Positions 25,566-35,225 are shown, counted from the stretch's first letter. The stretch is DNA of 64,000 bases from Lachnospiraceae bacterium (GCA_003543235.1 DPJA01000038.1:504233-568232), one strand, 5' to 3'. The notes: a model not told the origin generated them from the sequence alone. Made by a program: numbers and translations.

Positions 25566-26900
25566 TCAGTAAATGTTGAAATATCTGTCAAGCTCCCAGT
25601 CGGTAACAGTTGACCTATACTCTTCCCATTCATGTTTTTTAGCTTTAAGGTATTTGTCGCAAATATGCTCACCAAGAGTTTCTCTAATAAGCTCATCCTT
25701 TTCAAACTTATCTATTGCCTCTCCCAAATCCTTAGGAAGTCTTTCAATACCGAGGTTCTTTCTTTGCTCATCGCTCATTTCATATATATTTCCTTCAACA
25801 GCAGGCGGAGGCGTCATTCCTCTTTCTATGCCGTCAAGTCCTGCCGAAAGTATAGCTGCAAATTCAAGATATGGATTACACGCTGTGTCAGGGCATCTTA
25901 GCTCAATTCTCTTACATTCTGGGCTGCTAGTTGGAATTCTTATAAGCGGGCTTCTATTTGCCGCACTCCAGGCTAAATACACCGGTGCTTCAAACCCAGA
26001 AATAATTCGTTTATAAGAATTTACAATTGGATTTGTTATTATGGACATACCCTTCATATGTGCAAGCAACCCTGCCATAAACTGATATGCCTCAAGGCTT
26101 AAACCATACCCATTTTTGTCATTCTCATCATAAAACGCATTTTTCCCGTTTTTTGACAAAGATAAGTTTGCGTGCATTCCTGAGCCATTAACGCCATTTA
26201 ATGGTTTTGGCATAAATGAAGCAAAAAGTCCATTACGCTGTGCAACTGTTTTTACAACAAGCTTAAACGTCATAATGTTGTCTGCTGCTCTTAGTGCCTC
26301 CTCATATCTAAAATCAACCTCATGTTGACCAGGTGCATTTTCGTGATGACTAGTTTCAATTTCAAAACCCATATCTTCAAGAGTAAGGCAGATTTCACGC
26401 CTTGTATTTTCGCCCATATCCACAGGTCCAAGGTCGAAATACGTACCATTGTCATGTGGCGTAGTGGTAGGCTTACCTGCATCGTCAGTTTGAAAAAGGA
26501 AAAATTCACATTCAGGGCCAACATTAAATTGATAGCCCATAGACTCTGCCCTCTGCAGTGTTTTTTGCAGTACATATCGTGGTGAGCCTTCAAAAGGTTT
26601 TCCATCTGGTGTATATATATCACAGATAAATCTTGCTACCTTACCATGCTGTGGTCTCCAAGGGAATACAACAAAGGTATCAAGGTCGGGTTTTAAATAC
26701 ATATCGGACTCTTCAATTCTAACAAAACCCTCTATTGATGAACCGTCAAGCATACATTGGTTATCAAGTGCTTTTTCAAGCTGACTAACAGTAATAGCAA
26801 CATTTTTAAAAACACCCAATATATCTGTAAACTGAAGCCTTACGAACTTTACGTCGTTTTCCACCACAAGGTCAATAATGTCATCTCTTGTATATCCCAT
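25566..26900 (-). CDS. glnA: Glutamine synthetase type I (GSI-alpha)
   Basis: Makes glutamine from glutamate, ammonia and ATP. At 444 residues, without the insertion and adenylylation-loop tyrosine of GSI-beta, it is the Gram-positive alpha form, normally feedback inhibited rather than adenylylated. Motifs: LDGSSIEGF near residue 55, the metal-binding VGPECEFFLF, HHENAPGQHEVDFRY, NGVNGSGMHANLSL, and NRSPLIRIP. The ATG at 26900 follows GGGGGA by eight bases; a TTG two codons earlier is less likely. It is the first gene of the nitrogen cluster and has its own strong promoter and structured leader. Confidence 0.97.
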   Translation of the reverse strand: MGYTRDDIIDLVVENDVKFVRLQFTDILGVFKNVAITVSQLEKALDNQCMLDGSSIEGFVRIEESDMYLKPDLDTFVVFPWRPQHGKVARFICDIYTPDGKPFEGSPRYVLQKTLQRAESMGYQFNVGPECEFFLFQTDDAGKPTTTPHDNGTYFDLGPVDMGENTRREICLTLEDMGFEIETSHHENAPGQHEVDFRYEEALRAADNIMTFKLVVKTVAQRNGLFASFMPKPLNGVNGSGMHANLSLSKNGKNAFYDENDKNGYGLSLEAYQFMAGLLAHMKGMSIITNPIVNSYKRIISGFEAPVYLAWSAANRSPLIRIPTSSPECKRIELRCPDTACNPYLEFAAILSAGLDGIERGMTPPPAVEGNIYEMSDEQRKNLGIERLPKDLGEAIDKFEKDELIRETLGEHICDKYLKAKKHEWEEYRSTVTDWELDRYFNIY

Positions 26901-26937
26901 TGCCAAAATCCCCCTTTAGATTTTTCACATCAGGTAT

Positions 26938-26998
26938 TAGTCCACCTGCGTTCTCTATAAAAAAATAGAGGACGCCTACTTATATAGTGGACGCCCTC
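26938..26998 (-). promoter_or_regulatory. glnA leader: terminator with a competing hairpin
   Basis: In minus-strand RNA, GAGGGCGUC (26990-26998) pairs with GGCGUCCUC (26968-26976), nine pairs including two G-U, followed by UAUUUUUUU: an intrinsic terminator about 60 bases ahead of glnA. The distal arm can instead pair with the next stretch: 26965-26975 with 26948-26958, 11 positions with one mismatch, which pulls the U-run into a loop. AGGTGGACTA (26938-26947), shared with the gltB leader, follows inside a small CAGGT/ACCTG hairpin. Confidence 0.7.
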
Positions 26999-27017
26999 GT
27001 TCAAAATTTATATCTCG

Positions 27018-27046
27018 ATTATACTAAGGCTTTAAGTAATTGTCAA
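27018..27046 (-). promoter_or_regulatory. Consensus promoter for glnA
   Basis: Perfect TTGACA (27041-27046) and perfect TATAAT (27018-27023) with a 17-base spacer on the minus strand. So strong a promoter fits control after initiation, by the terminator in the leader. Confidence 0.85.
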
Positions 27047-27214
27047 TAAAAAGGCTTTCCAAAAAAATCGAATCTTATAACCTTTTAAATATCGTATTTA
27101 TAGAATATTATTAGCCTGTTAGATAAAATTGTTTATGTATATTGTAGAAATATAACAAATACATAGTATATTCTTTAGTTATATCTGATATTTTCATGTA
27201 ATTTAATCTAAAAA

Positions 27215-30200
27215 TCAGTTATCTAAAGTTTTTTTATTTTTTAAAAATCTTTTTTCTATGTTTTTATATCTAAATTTATCTACAAGCATATAAAGCACAG
27301 GTATAAATATAAGAGTTACCAGCGTGGATAAAGAAAGACCAAATATAATTGAAATTGCCATAGGTTGCTGCATTTCCATACCCTCTGTTAAGGCAAGCCC
27401 CAAAGGAATCATACCAAGTACAGTTGTAAGAGTTGTCATCAATATAGGTCTTAAACGGTCAGGACCTGCAATACAAATGGCTTCATATGCACTCATTCCT
27501 TTTGCAACATTTTGGTTTGCCGCATCAACAAGCACAATTGCATTGTTAACAACCATACCCACCAGCATAATAAAGCCCATAAAAGCTGTAACCGTTATTG
27601 ACTTACCCGTTACAAACAAGCCAAAAATACCGCCTGTAATAGCAATAGGCATAGAGAACATTACTATAAACGGATAAATGAAAGATTCAAACTGACTTGC
27701 CATAATCATATAAACCAAAAGTATTGCTACAACAAGCACAATTCCAAGCTGTATGAAGGATTCATTCATTTCTTGCAATGTTCCAGTAAACTCATATGAA
27801 TATCCTTCTGGCATAATATAATTACTAAGTCTTGACTGTATGTCTTGTTGAACCGAACTCATGTCCCTTCCGTAAACCGTAGCAGTTAATTCTGTATATT
27901 TATGGTGATTTTTTCTTGTTACAGAAACAGAAGATTCATCCTTTGTTATGTCCGCAACTTCAGTTATTGGTACTACAATGCCTGAAGAAGTGGTTATTGT
28001 AAGGTTTTCAAGGTCGTTCATATATTTAACACTTTCGTCACTTTGCTTAATCCTTACATCAATCTCACTTCCGTCTATCTTGAACTGAGTAGCAACAGTA
28101 CCATTTATTGCATTGCTTACTGCCATATAAATTTGTGTTGCTGTTATTCCGTATCTCGATGCCTTTTCTCTATTAATTGTAATTTTTGTTTCTGGCAAGG
28201 TTTCACCAGCAGAATTGGAAATTTCTGTTACTCCGTCAATGTCCTCAATCATACCTTCTATATTGTTAGAAATCTCTCTTAATTCATCATTTTCGTCACC
28301 GTTAATTTGCAGTGTTACTCCACTTCCGCCGTAAGAACCCATGCCAGAACTGCTAGCACTTACAGTTATTTCACACCCAGGTACCGATTTCAATTCATTC
28401 TCAAGCTTTTTAGCTATATCCTCAGAAGATAATTCCCTCTCCTTTTTATTCACAAGATTAACTGTTATGGTGGCAAGATTGGTACTGTTTGCAGTAAACG
28501 ATACTCCGCCGCCGCCAATAGTTGCATAATCCATTTCTACACTATCCATACTTTCAATATGTGTAAGTACTTCGTTAACAACTTTTTCTGTTTCCTCAAT
28601 CATTGTCCCATCAGGCAATTTAATACTAGCAGTTATAACGCCCTCATCCATGGTAGGCATAAAGTCCATACCCATAATAGGTACAAGTGCCAATGTTCCA
28701 ATAAATATTGCTAACACCAGTGCAACAACTTTCTTTTTGTTAACAAGGCACCATAAAAGCACTTTTCTGTACCCTGAATCAAGCCTATCAAGCCCTTTGC
28801 CCCATACATCCAAAAGCTTTGTAAAATGCAGTTTCTTCTTTGGTTGAGCAGTATCTTCATTGTCAGCAAATTGCTCTGGCTTTAAAAGCTTACTGCACGC
28901 CATAGGCACAAATGTAAGTGATACAACTAAAGATGCTGTTAACGCAAAGCAAATAGTAAGGGATAAGTCCTTAAAAATGTCACCAGTAGTACCAGAAACA
29001 AACATAAGTGGCACAAAAACGCCAAGGGTTGTAAGTGTTGAGGCTGTAACTGCCATTGCAACCTCTCCTGCACCATCTGCCGCCGCCTCTTTAATAGGCT
29101 TTCCTCGCCGTGCATGGCTAAATATGTTTTCCAGCACAACAATGGAATTGTCCACCAGCATACCTATACCAATGGCAATACCACCTGTACTAATCATATT
29201 CAATGTCATTCCATCAAACCACATAACCGCAAAGGTGGCAATGATTGATGTTGGAATAGAAATACCAACGATGAGTGCCATTTTTGACGAACGAAGAAAT
29301 ATGAAAATTACTAAAATAGCAAGTACCGCTGCCTGTAATGCTGTTGATATAATGTTATTTACTGATAATTTAATATAATTTGATGTATCTGTAAGCATAG
29401 ATAAAGATACATCTGGGTAATCCTTGCAAACCTTTTCAATCTCTGCTGTTACCTCGTCAGAAACCTGAACAAGATTTGCGTTACTTTGCTTTTGGATGTC
29501 AAGCATAAGAGCGGGCTGACCATCTATTAGAGCATAGCTTGATTTTTCTTTTTCCACAATATTTACATCTGCAACATCTCTCATGTGAATAATTCCGCCT
29601 GACGATGTTGGTATAGGTAAATCTCTTATTTCATCAACAGATTTAAAAATGCCCACAGATTTAACCTGTAAACGTATTGTGCCTTGCTGAATTTTTCCCG
29701 TTGGATAATCTAAATTTTCTGCAGCTAAAGCCTGTGAAAGCTGGCTTACTGTTACGCCATAGCCCTGAAGTTTTTCTGGATTTACAACAATTTCAACTTC
29801 ATCTTCAATGCCACCTGTTATAGAAACTGAGGTTACGCCTTCAATTTTTTCAAATCTTTTGGAAATTGTATCTTCTGTAAGTGTATTAAGCTCTGTTAAA
29901 TTGAGGGAATTACTTTTTATGCCAACTGTAATAGCAGTCATACTATTAATGTCCAGCTTTAGCACAACTGGTTCTTGAGCACCCTCTGGCAAGTTGCTTT
30001 TAATAAGGTCAACCTTTTCACGCATATCAACTGCGGCAAGGTCTACATCTGTGTCATCTTCAAATTGAACAATAATGATAGATGAATTGGCAGATGATGT
30101 GGAAGAAATTGTATCCACTTTAGCAACTGTACCCAAAGACTCCTCCAACGGTTTTGTTACAAGTGTTTCTATCTCCTCTGGACCTGCACCCACATAGGTT

Positions 30201-30343
30201 GTGCTTACAATTGCTACTGGTATATCCATTGACGGCATAAGGTCCAAGTTAAGTGATTTGTAACCAATTAAGCCCGCCAGTACAACAATAAGCATAATCA
30301 TAACTGTTGTAACGGGACGTTTTATTGATGCTTTGGAAAACAT
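27215..30343 (-). CDS. RND-family efflux pump (HAE1/SwrC-like)
   Basis: A 1042-residue proton-driven pump of the AcrB type. It shows the N-terminal SIKRPVTTVMIMLIVV helix, two large extracytoplasmic loops (about 40-330 and 560-860) and two six-helix bundles, with GIAIGIGMLVDNSIVVLENI carrying the twin-aspartate relay helix. In a bacterium with no outer membrane such pumps are thought to export surfactants, peptides or lipophilic drugs (SwrC in Bacillus). It is the last gene of a marR-adaptor-pump operon, three bases after the adaptor stop, with a GGGGGA ribosome binding site. Confidence 0.95.
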   Translation of the reverse strand: MFSKASIKRPVTTVMIMLIVVLAGLIGYKSLNLDLMPSMDIPVAIVSTTYVGAGPEEIETLVTKPLEESLGTVAKVDTISSTSSANSSIIIVQFEDDTDVDLAAVDMREKVDLIKSNLPEGAQEPVVLKLDINSMTAITVGIKSNSLNLTELNTLTEDTISKRFEKIEGVTSVSITGGIEDEVEIVVNPEKLQGYGVTVSQLSQALAAENLDYPTGKIQQGTIRLQVKSVGIFKSVDEIRDLPIPTSSGGIIHMRDVADVNIVEKEKSSYALIDGQPALMLDIQKQSNANLVQVSDEVTAEIEKVCKDYPDVSLSMLTDTSNYIKLSVNNIISTALQAAVLAILVIFIFLRSSKMALIVGISIPTSIIATFAVMWFDGMTLNMISTGGIAIGIGMLVDNSIVVLENIFSHARRGKPIKEAAADGAGEVAMAVTASTLTTLGVFVPLMFVSGTTGDIFKDLSLTICFALTASLVVSLTFVPMACSKLLKPEQFADNEDTAQPKKKLHFTKLLDVWGKGLDRLDSGYRKVLLWCLVNKKKVVALVLAIFIGTLALVPIMGMDFMPTMDEGVITASIKLPDGTMIEETEKVVNEVLTHIESMDSVEMDYATIGGGGVSFTANSTNLATITVNLVNKKERELSSEDIAKKLENELKSVPGCEITVSASSSGMGSYGGSGVTLQINGDENDELREISNNIEGMIEDIDGVTEISNSAGETLPETKITINREKASRYGITATQIYMAVSNAINGTVATQFKIDGSEIDVRIKQSDESVKYMNDLENLTITTSSGIVVPITEVADITKDESSVSVTRKNHHKYTELTATVYGRDMSSVQQDIQSRLSNYIMPEGYSYEFTGTLQEMNESFIQLGIVLVVAILLVYMIMASQFESFIYPFIVMFSMPIAITGGIFGLFVTGKSITVTAFMGFIMLVGMVVNNAIVLVDAANQNVAKGMSAYEAICIAGPDRLRPILMTTLTTVLGMIPLGLALTEGMEMQQPMAISIIFGLSLSTLVTLIFIPVLYMLVDKFRYKNIEKRFLKNKKTLDN

Positions 30344-30346
30344 GGC

Positions 30347-31660
30347 TTATTCCCCCTTTGTTTCAGTGGACTCCACCGCATTGCTATCATCCTTAACAAC
30401 TTCAACACTGTCACCATCGTTAATATATGTCTGTCCCTTTACAACTACATTGTCACCAACATTAACACCTTTTAATATCTGAACTGTTTCACCGTCATCA
30501 ATGCCCATAACTACAATGGTTTTTGTAACCACGCCATCTTTTTCAATAAATACGTAATCCTCGTTATTTTTGGATACAACTGCATCTCTGGTCACAACAA
30601 CTGTATTTTCTCCCTTTTCCTTATCAAAACTTACCTCTGCAAACATACCGCTTTTTATTGCACCTGATGTATTTGAAATTTCAATGTCAACGTCATATGT
30701 ACCCTTTGCATTTGCCGCAGGATTGATAGTTTTAATTGTTCCATTTAATTTATCTGGACTAACTGCTGCTATTTTAACACCTACACTCTGTCCATTTGCA
30801 AGGGAATTGATTATCTGTTCCGAAACACTTACATCAACAATAACCGATGATGTATTGGAAATTACAAATGGTACAGCTGTACTTGAAAGTACAGTGCCTG
30901 CTGTTACATTATTTTCAGTAACAACTCCGTTTATAGGGCTTTTAACCTTTGCATCTCTTATGGATTTTTGTATAGACTCCATCTGTGCCGCAGCTGCATT
31001 TGCACTTGCCTGTGCCGCATTTAAGGCATCCTGTGCTTTTTGAGTATTTTCCTCTACAAGCTGACCTTTTGTAAGTTCATATGCCTGTGAAGCCTGATTG
31101 TATGCAGTTTCTGCTTTTGTGTATGTATCTTTAACGGCATCCATTTCTGTTTGTGCTATGTAGCCTTGTGTAAACAACACTGATTTGTTATCAAAATCTA
31201 TTTTCACCGTGTCCCTTGCCAGCTTTGCATTTTCCATAGCAACTCTTGCATTTTCAATCTGCATCTGCATAGACGCACCATTAACTGTGTTCAGTGCAGT
31301 TTGTGCAGTGGAAACATTCGCCTTTGCAGCTGTATAATTTGCCTGCTGTACTTTAAGACTTGTTGCATAGCTCTCAGTATCCATTTCAAACAGTATGTCA
31401 CCTGCATTTACCACGTCACCAATGTCAAAGTTAACTTTTTTTACCTTTACGTTTATTGTGCTAAATACATCCGCTGTTTCAACTGGTGCTGTTTTGCCGG
31501 AATATACATAGTTTGTTTCTACTGTGCCATTTTGTGCCACAGCCACCTCAACCGATGTAGCATCACTTACCTGCTCATCCGTGGTTTTTTGTGATGAACA
31601 ACCTGTAAATGCCATTGTTACCACCAATGCTGCAACTAAAGTAATATTTTTGCAATTCAT
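30347..31660 (-). CDS. RND adaptor lipoprotein (HlyD/MFP family)
   Basis: A 437-residue membrane fusion protein. It begins with a lipoprotein signal peptide with lipobox AFTGC (cysteine near residue 21). A biotinyl-lipoyl-like domain (DVFSTINVKVKKVNFDIGDVV), a coiled-coil hairpin of about 110 residues rich in alanine, and a second lipoyl half (KVKSPINGVVTENNV) follow, then the beta-barrel domain. An acidic C-terminal tail is present. It should bridge the pump to the outside of the membrane. A GGGAGGAG ribosome binding site lies between the MarR stop and this start. Confidence 0.93.
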   Translation of the reverse strand: MNCKNITLVAALVVTMAFTGCSSQKTTDEQVSDATSVEVAVAQNGTVETNYVYSGKTAPVETADVFSTINVKVKKVNFDIGDVVNAGDILFEMDTESYATSLKVQQANYTAAKANVSTAQTALNTVNGASMQMQIENARVAMENAKLARDTVKIDFDNKSVLFTQGYIAQTEMDAVKDTYTKAETAYNQASQAYELTKGQLVEENTQKAQDALNAAQASANAAAAQMESIQKSIRDAKVKSPINGVVTENNVTAGTVLSSTAVPFVISNTSSVIVDVSVSEQIINSLANGQSVGVKIAAVSPDKLNGTIKTINPAANAKGTYDVDIEISNTSGAIKSGMFAEVSFDKEKGENTVVVTRDAVVSKNNEDYVFIEKDGVVTKTIVVMGIDDGETVQILKGVNVGDNVVVKGQTYINDGDSVEVVKDDSNAVESTETKGE

Positions 31661-31663
31661 TAT

Positions 31664-32143
31664 TTACTCCTCCCTGTTTACGTATATTTTATAAAAGCAA
31701 TCAATACCATTCTTTAAATTTTCTTTATCTTCTTCATTCATAGATTTATAATAATTAGCAAACCCCTGAAACATTTTTTTCTCTATATTTTCCAAAGCGA
31801 TTTTGCCCTTTTCTGTTATCTCCAAAAATGTTTTTCGCCCATCCGTTTCATCACCATCCTTATATCTTGTAACATAACCATATGTTTCCATTCTGGAAAC
31901 CGTAATAGATATACTGCTTTTGGAAACACACATTATTTTTCCTAACTGAGATATTGTAACCTTTTCAATGCTATCAATTATTTTCAATAATTCCATTTGC
32001 GTTCTTGTAAGTATATCAGGTTTTTTACCATTTATATCAAAAAGGTCTGACATATATTTTACATTCCAGCGTATCATGCCCAAGTGTATCTGCATAACCT
32101 TTGACACAATATCATCAATATCTTCAGTTACTTCATCATCCAT
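31664..32143 (-). CDS. MarR-family repressor of the RND operon
   Basis: A 159-residue winged-helix regulator: the recognition region TISQLGKIMCVSKSSISITVSRMETYGYV and the wing with DGDETDGRKTFLEITEKG are visible. It is first in the operon and so should repress itself together with adaptor and pump until a ligand is bound. The start at 32143 is preferred because AAAGG lies nine bases upstream; the ATG at 32161 has no ribosome binding site. Two copies of a 13-base palindrome over the promoter are the probable operators. Confidence 0.9.
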   Translation of the reverse strand: MDDEVTEDIDDIVSKVMQIHLGMIRWNVKYMSDLFDINGKKPDILTRTQMELLKIIDSIEKVTISQLGKIMCVSKSSISITVSRMETYGYVTRYKDGDETDGRKTFLEITEKGKIALENIEKKMFQGFANYYKSMNEEDKENLKNGIDCFYKIYVNREE

Positions 32144-32185
32144 TAATCTCAACCTTTCCATAGTTTTTGTTTAAATCTAATTTCG

Positions 32186-32223
32186 TTTTACAATAAAACC
32201 TTTTGGAAAATTTTACAATAAAA
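32186..32223 (-). promoter_or_regulatory. Two identical 13-bp palindromic operators
   Basis: TTTTATTGTAAAA occurs twice on the minus strand, at 32211-32223 and 32186-32198, centres 25 bases apart. Each is an inverted repeat TTTTA-TTG-TAAAA. The upstream copy covers the -10 box of the operon promoter, the downstream copy lies over the transcript start. This is the expected layout for MarR autorepression. Confidence 0.75.
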
Positions 32224-32238
32224 CTTTTACTATGTCAA
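32210..32238 (-). promoter_or_regulatory. Promoter for marR-adaptor-pump operon
   Basis: TTGACA (32233-32238) and TAAAAT (32210-32215) with a 17-base spacer on the minus strand. The -10 box is inside the first palindrome. Confidence 0.75.
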
Positions 32239-32290
32239 TGTGTTATATAAAACAGATACGCTATATTTTAGTGTAGGTTTATTTTTTCAT

Positions 32291-32327
32291 AAAAAAAATA
32301 ACTCAGAGAAAAAATCCCCAAGTTATT
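32291..32327 (-). terminator. Terminator after truA
   Basis: Stem AATAACT/AGTTATT on the minus strand followed by a run of T, starting about 20 bases past the truA stop. Confidence 0.75.
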
Positions 32328-32346
32328 TCATATACATAATTAATAT

Positions 32347-33084
32347 TTAATATTCCACATTCAACAGCGTAAGACCTTGTGCTGGCAAAGTTACTCCTGA
32401 TAATTCTCTATCTTTTGCTTCAAGCATGGCAGGTATTTGTGTTGATTTAATCTTACCCTCGCCTACTTGCACTATTGTGCCAGCCATTATACGCACCATA
32501 TTGTATAAAAAGCCGTTGCCACAGAAAGTAAGGCGAACTTCATCACCAATTTTTTTAACATCAATGCTATAAATTTCTCGCACTGTGGATTTTTTATACC
32601 TTTTATTAGAGCAAAAGCTTTTAAAATCATGGCTGCCCAAAAACTGACTAGCAGCTTTTTTCATTTCCTCTATATCCATTGTTTCGGTACTGGTATACAT
32701 CAATCTTCGGTCAAAAACCGATGAAACCTCGCTGTTCCAAATTCGATAAATATAAGTTTTTCGTTTTGCATTGAGCCTACTATGGAAACGGTCGTTTACA
32801 CGTTCTACCGATGAAACCGCAATATCTTGTGGCAAATTTTTATTAACAAATGATAATATGTTACTTTCCGCAATTTCATTTTTCATACGGAAATTAGCCA
32901 CCTGACCATAGGCGTGTGCTCCTGCATCTGTTCTGCCAGAGCCTGAAATTTCTATTGCCTCACCTGTCATTTCGCTAAGCACTGCTTCTATTTTTTCCTG
33001 TATGGTATTTTTTGTATTGCCTTGCTTTTGCCAACCATTAAAGCGTGTGCCTTCGTATTTAATTATCATCTTGTAATTTGCCAT
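32347..33084 (-). CDS. truA: tRNA pseudouridine synthase A
   Basis: Isomerises uridines 38-40 in the anticodon stem of tRNAs. The 245-residue protein has the catalytic aspartate in SGRTDAGAHAYGQ (about residues 50-62), KLRYEGT-like start KYEGTRFNGWQKQ, the segment FHSRLNAKRKTYIYRI, and the C-terminal GNGFLYNMVRIMAGTIVQVGEGK. An AGGAG ribosome binding site precedes it. It follows fbp by about 30 bases and may share its transcript. Confidence 0.97.
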   Translation of the reverse strand: MANYKMIIKYEGTRFNGWQKQGNTKNTIQEKIEAVLSEMTGEAIEISGSGRTDAGAHAYGQVANFRMKNEIAESNILSFVNKNLPQDIAVSSVERVNDRFHSRLNAKRKTYIYRIWNSEVSSVFDRRLMYTSTETMDIEEMKKAASQFLGSHDFKSFCSNKRYKKSTVREIYSIDVKKIGDEVRLTFCGNGFLYNMVRIMAGTIVQVGEGKIKSTQIPAMLEAKDRELSGVTLPAQGLTLLNVEY

Positions 33085-33116
33085 GTTTTCTCCTCTAATG
33101 TATATAACATTTCTTT

Positions 33117-35105
33117 CTACTTCACATCTGCCTCTTTAATAATGCCCATATGGTATGCCTCTAATAATTTTTCTAAATCTGCAATATTGCTTTTCAGTTC
33201 TGCACCTATGTCGGTGTTAGCCACTCTTATTCTCTCTTGGGAATATTGCAATGCAACTGTTGACGAATGAATATCTTTTTCCTCTGCAACTGCTTTTTCC
33301 ATACTCTCAAATGGCTCATGACTTACAAGCACTAGCCCATGGGAATTATAAATAAGTGTATACCCCGCAATGCCCGTAACCTTTTGATATGCCTTTGCAA
33401 ACCCACCATCAATAACAAACAAACGTCCATCTGCCTTAATAGGGCTTTCTCCTTTAGATACCTTAACAGGCACATGACCGTTTATAATGTGGCTCTTTTC
33501 TGGATTCATACCAAAATCCGCAAGTATAGCTTTACAAATTTCCTCTTTGTTTCTAAGACTATAAAATGGATTGCTTATTTCCTTGTGTGCTTCCTTATCG
33601 TCTATAAAATATCTCTCAAATGTAGTCATTTTTTGCTTACCAAAAAGAGGAGAGTCTTCTCCACACCATAAATACCATATAATATCCATGCACTCACGTT
33701 TGCTTTCACTGTGTGCTTTGTTAAAATATCCCTCACGCACAGTTCTGTCAACGGCGTCAAAATAATCTTCTCCTGCCAGCTTCTTTCCTCTAAAACTAAC
33801 TATTTTAAGAGTTCCATCCTCGTTCATTGGCACACCTCCATGGAACATAAGGTTTGAGTTGAATTTTTTGTAAAGACTGCCATTTGAATAAAGTAATCTT
33901 GTATGTCCTTGAAGTTTTTCACTGTTTACAAAGGATGATTTTATTTTGTCCATAACAAGCTGTTCTTCCTGTGTAAGGTCATAAGGATTTTTAGGGTCTA
34001 CTGTAGGGAAATATTTATCATTCATTGCATATTCTGTTCCTTCAATTGTAATAGTTCCTTTTTCAGTATCCATGTTTCCTAATAAAAGCCTATTCTGCAT
34101 TTTAAATTCAGGATTACGCATTATGATTTTTGCTTCTTCTTTAAATTGCATTATGGCAATTGCTTTGTGCATTTTAGCAATAAGCTTTGCATCCTTATCG
34201 CTCATAATATCACCTGTGGAAAGCTTTGGCATAAAACGTTCGCATGGGTCATCTGCATAAGTTTCCATAGCAAAGGTAGCAAGAGGTATAAGGTTAATGC
34301 CATAATCCTCCTCAATTGTATCAAGGTTGGCATAACGTGCCTGTATTCTAATGACATTACATATAAGTGCCTGACAGCCTGCTGCTGCACCCATCCAAGA
34401 AATATCGTGATTTCCCCATTGTATATCCACCGAATGGTATCGGTCTATAACATCCATAATTTTTGCCGCATTAGGGCCTCTGTCGTAAATATCGCCTATT
34501 ATATGCAATTGGTCAACGGCAAGCCTTTGTATAAGGTGAGAAATGGAAATAATAAAACGTTCTGCTTGATAAAGACGTATTATAGCTTCTATTATTTCGT
34601 TAAAATACAACTGCTTGTTTGTGTCTGCCCTATCTTCGTGCAGTAATTCTTCAATTATGTATGCAAACTCTTTTGGCAAAGCTTTTCTAACTTTAGAGCG
34701 ACTATATTTTGAACCTAAAACCTTACATATAGTAACCAGCCTATAAAGAGTTATTTTGTACCAATCCTCAAGGTCTGTTTCTTCCTTTTCAATCTGTTCC
34801 AACTTTTGTTCTGGATAATAAATAAGTGTAGCAAGGGATTTCTTATCAGCTTCCCTCATCTCTGTTCCAAAAATTGTACTTATTTGGTTTTTAATAACCC
34901 CTGACGCATTTTTAAGAACATGATTAAAAGATTCATATTCACCATGAATATCACTAACAAAGTGTTCTGTTCCCTTTGGAAGATTTAAAATAGCCTGCAA
35001 ATTTATAATTTCCGCACTAGCACTGTTAATATCCGGATATTTTTTTGCCAAAAGTATCAAATATTTCAATTGCTCTTTCGTAAATCCACTCATGTCTAAA
35101 ACCAT
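33117..35105 (-). CDS. fbp: Fructose-1,6-bisphosphatase class III
   Basis: The gluconeogenic phosphatase of the Firmicutes class, 662 residues, related to calcineurin-type metallophosphatases. Metal-binding text is in order: SDIHGEYESFNHVLKN (about 53), GDIYDRGPNAAKIMD (about 199), WGNHDISWMGAAAG (about 225), and GHVPVKVSKGE near the C-terminus. An AGGAGGAA ribosome binding site is eight bases before the ATG. Confidence 0.96.
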   Translation of the reverse strand: MVLDMSGFTKEQLKYLILLAKKYPDINSASAEIINLQAILNLPKGTEHFVSDIHGEYESFNHVLKNASGVIKNQISTIFGTEMREADKKSLATLIYYPEQKLEQIEKEETDLEDWYKITLYRLVTICKVLGSKYSRSKVRKALPKEFAYIIEELLHEDRADTNKQLYFNEIIEAIIRLYQAERFIISISHLIQRLAVDQLHIIGDIYDRGPNAAKIMDVIDRYHSVDIQWGNHDISWMGAAAGCQALICNVIRIQARYANLDTIEEDYGINLIPLATFAMETYADDPCERFMPKLSTGDIMSDKDAKLIAKMHKAIAIMQFKEEAKIIMRNPEFKMQNRLLLGNMDTEKGTITIEGTEYAMNDKYFPTVDPKNPYDLTQEEQLVMDKIKSSFVNSEKLQGHTRLLYSNGSLYKKFNSNLMFHGGVPMNEDGTLKIVSFRGKKLAGEDYFDAVDRTVREGYFNKAHSESKRECMDIIWYLWCGEDSPLFGKQKMTTFERYFIDDKEAHKEISNPFYSLRNKEEICKAILADFGMNPEKSHIINGHVPVKVSKGESPIKADGRLFVIDGGFAKAYQKVTGIAGYTLIYNSHGLVLVSHEPFESMEKAVAEEKDIHSSTVALQYSQERIRVANTDIGAELKSNIADLEKLLEAYHMGIIKEADVK

Positions 35106-35190
35106 AGTATTCCTCCTAAAATAAAACTTATTGCCATTTATTAATTATATCATAAATTTTAAACAATTGTACAAATTTAGGACAAATAGA

Positions 35191-35225
35191 AAAAAATAGA
35201 CCGACTTTCTGTCAGAAAATCAGTC
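35191..35225 (-). terminator. Terminator after the 35232-36035 gene
   Basis: Eleven-pair stem with G-U pairs (arms 35215-35225 and 35199-35209) followed by TATTTTTTT on the minus strand. Confidence 0.8.

Noticed and set aside
28860..29378. 172-codon plus-strand open frame
   Set aside because: Antisense to the RND pump gene; no start signals and no recognisable domain.
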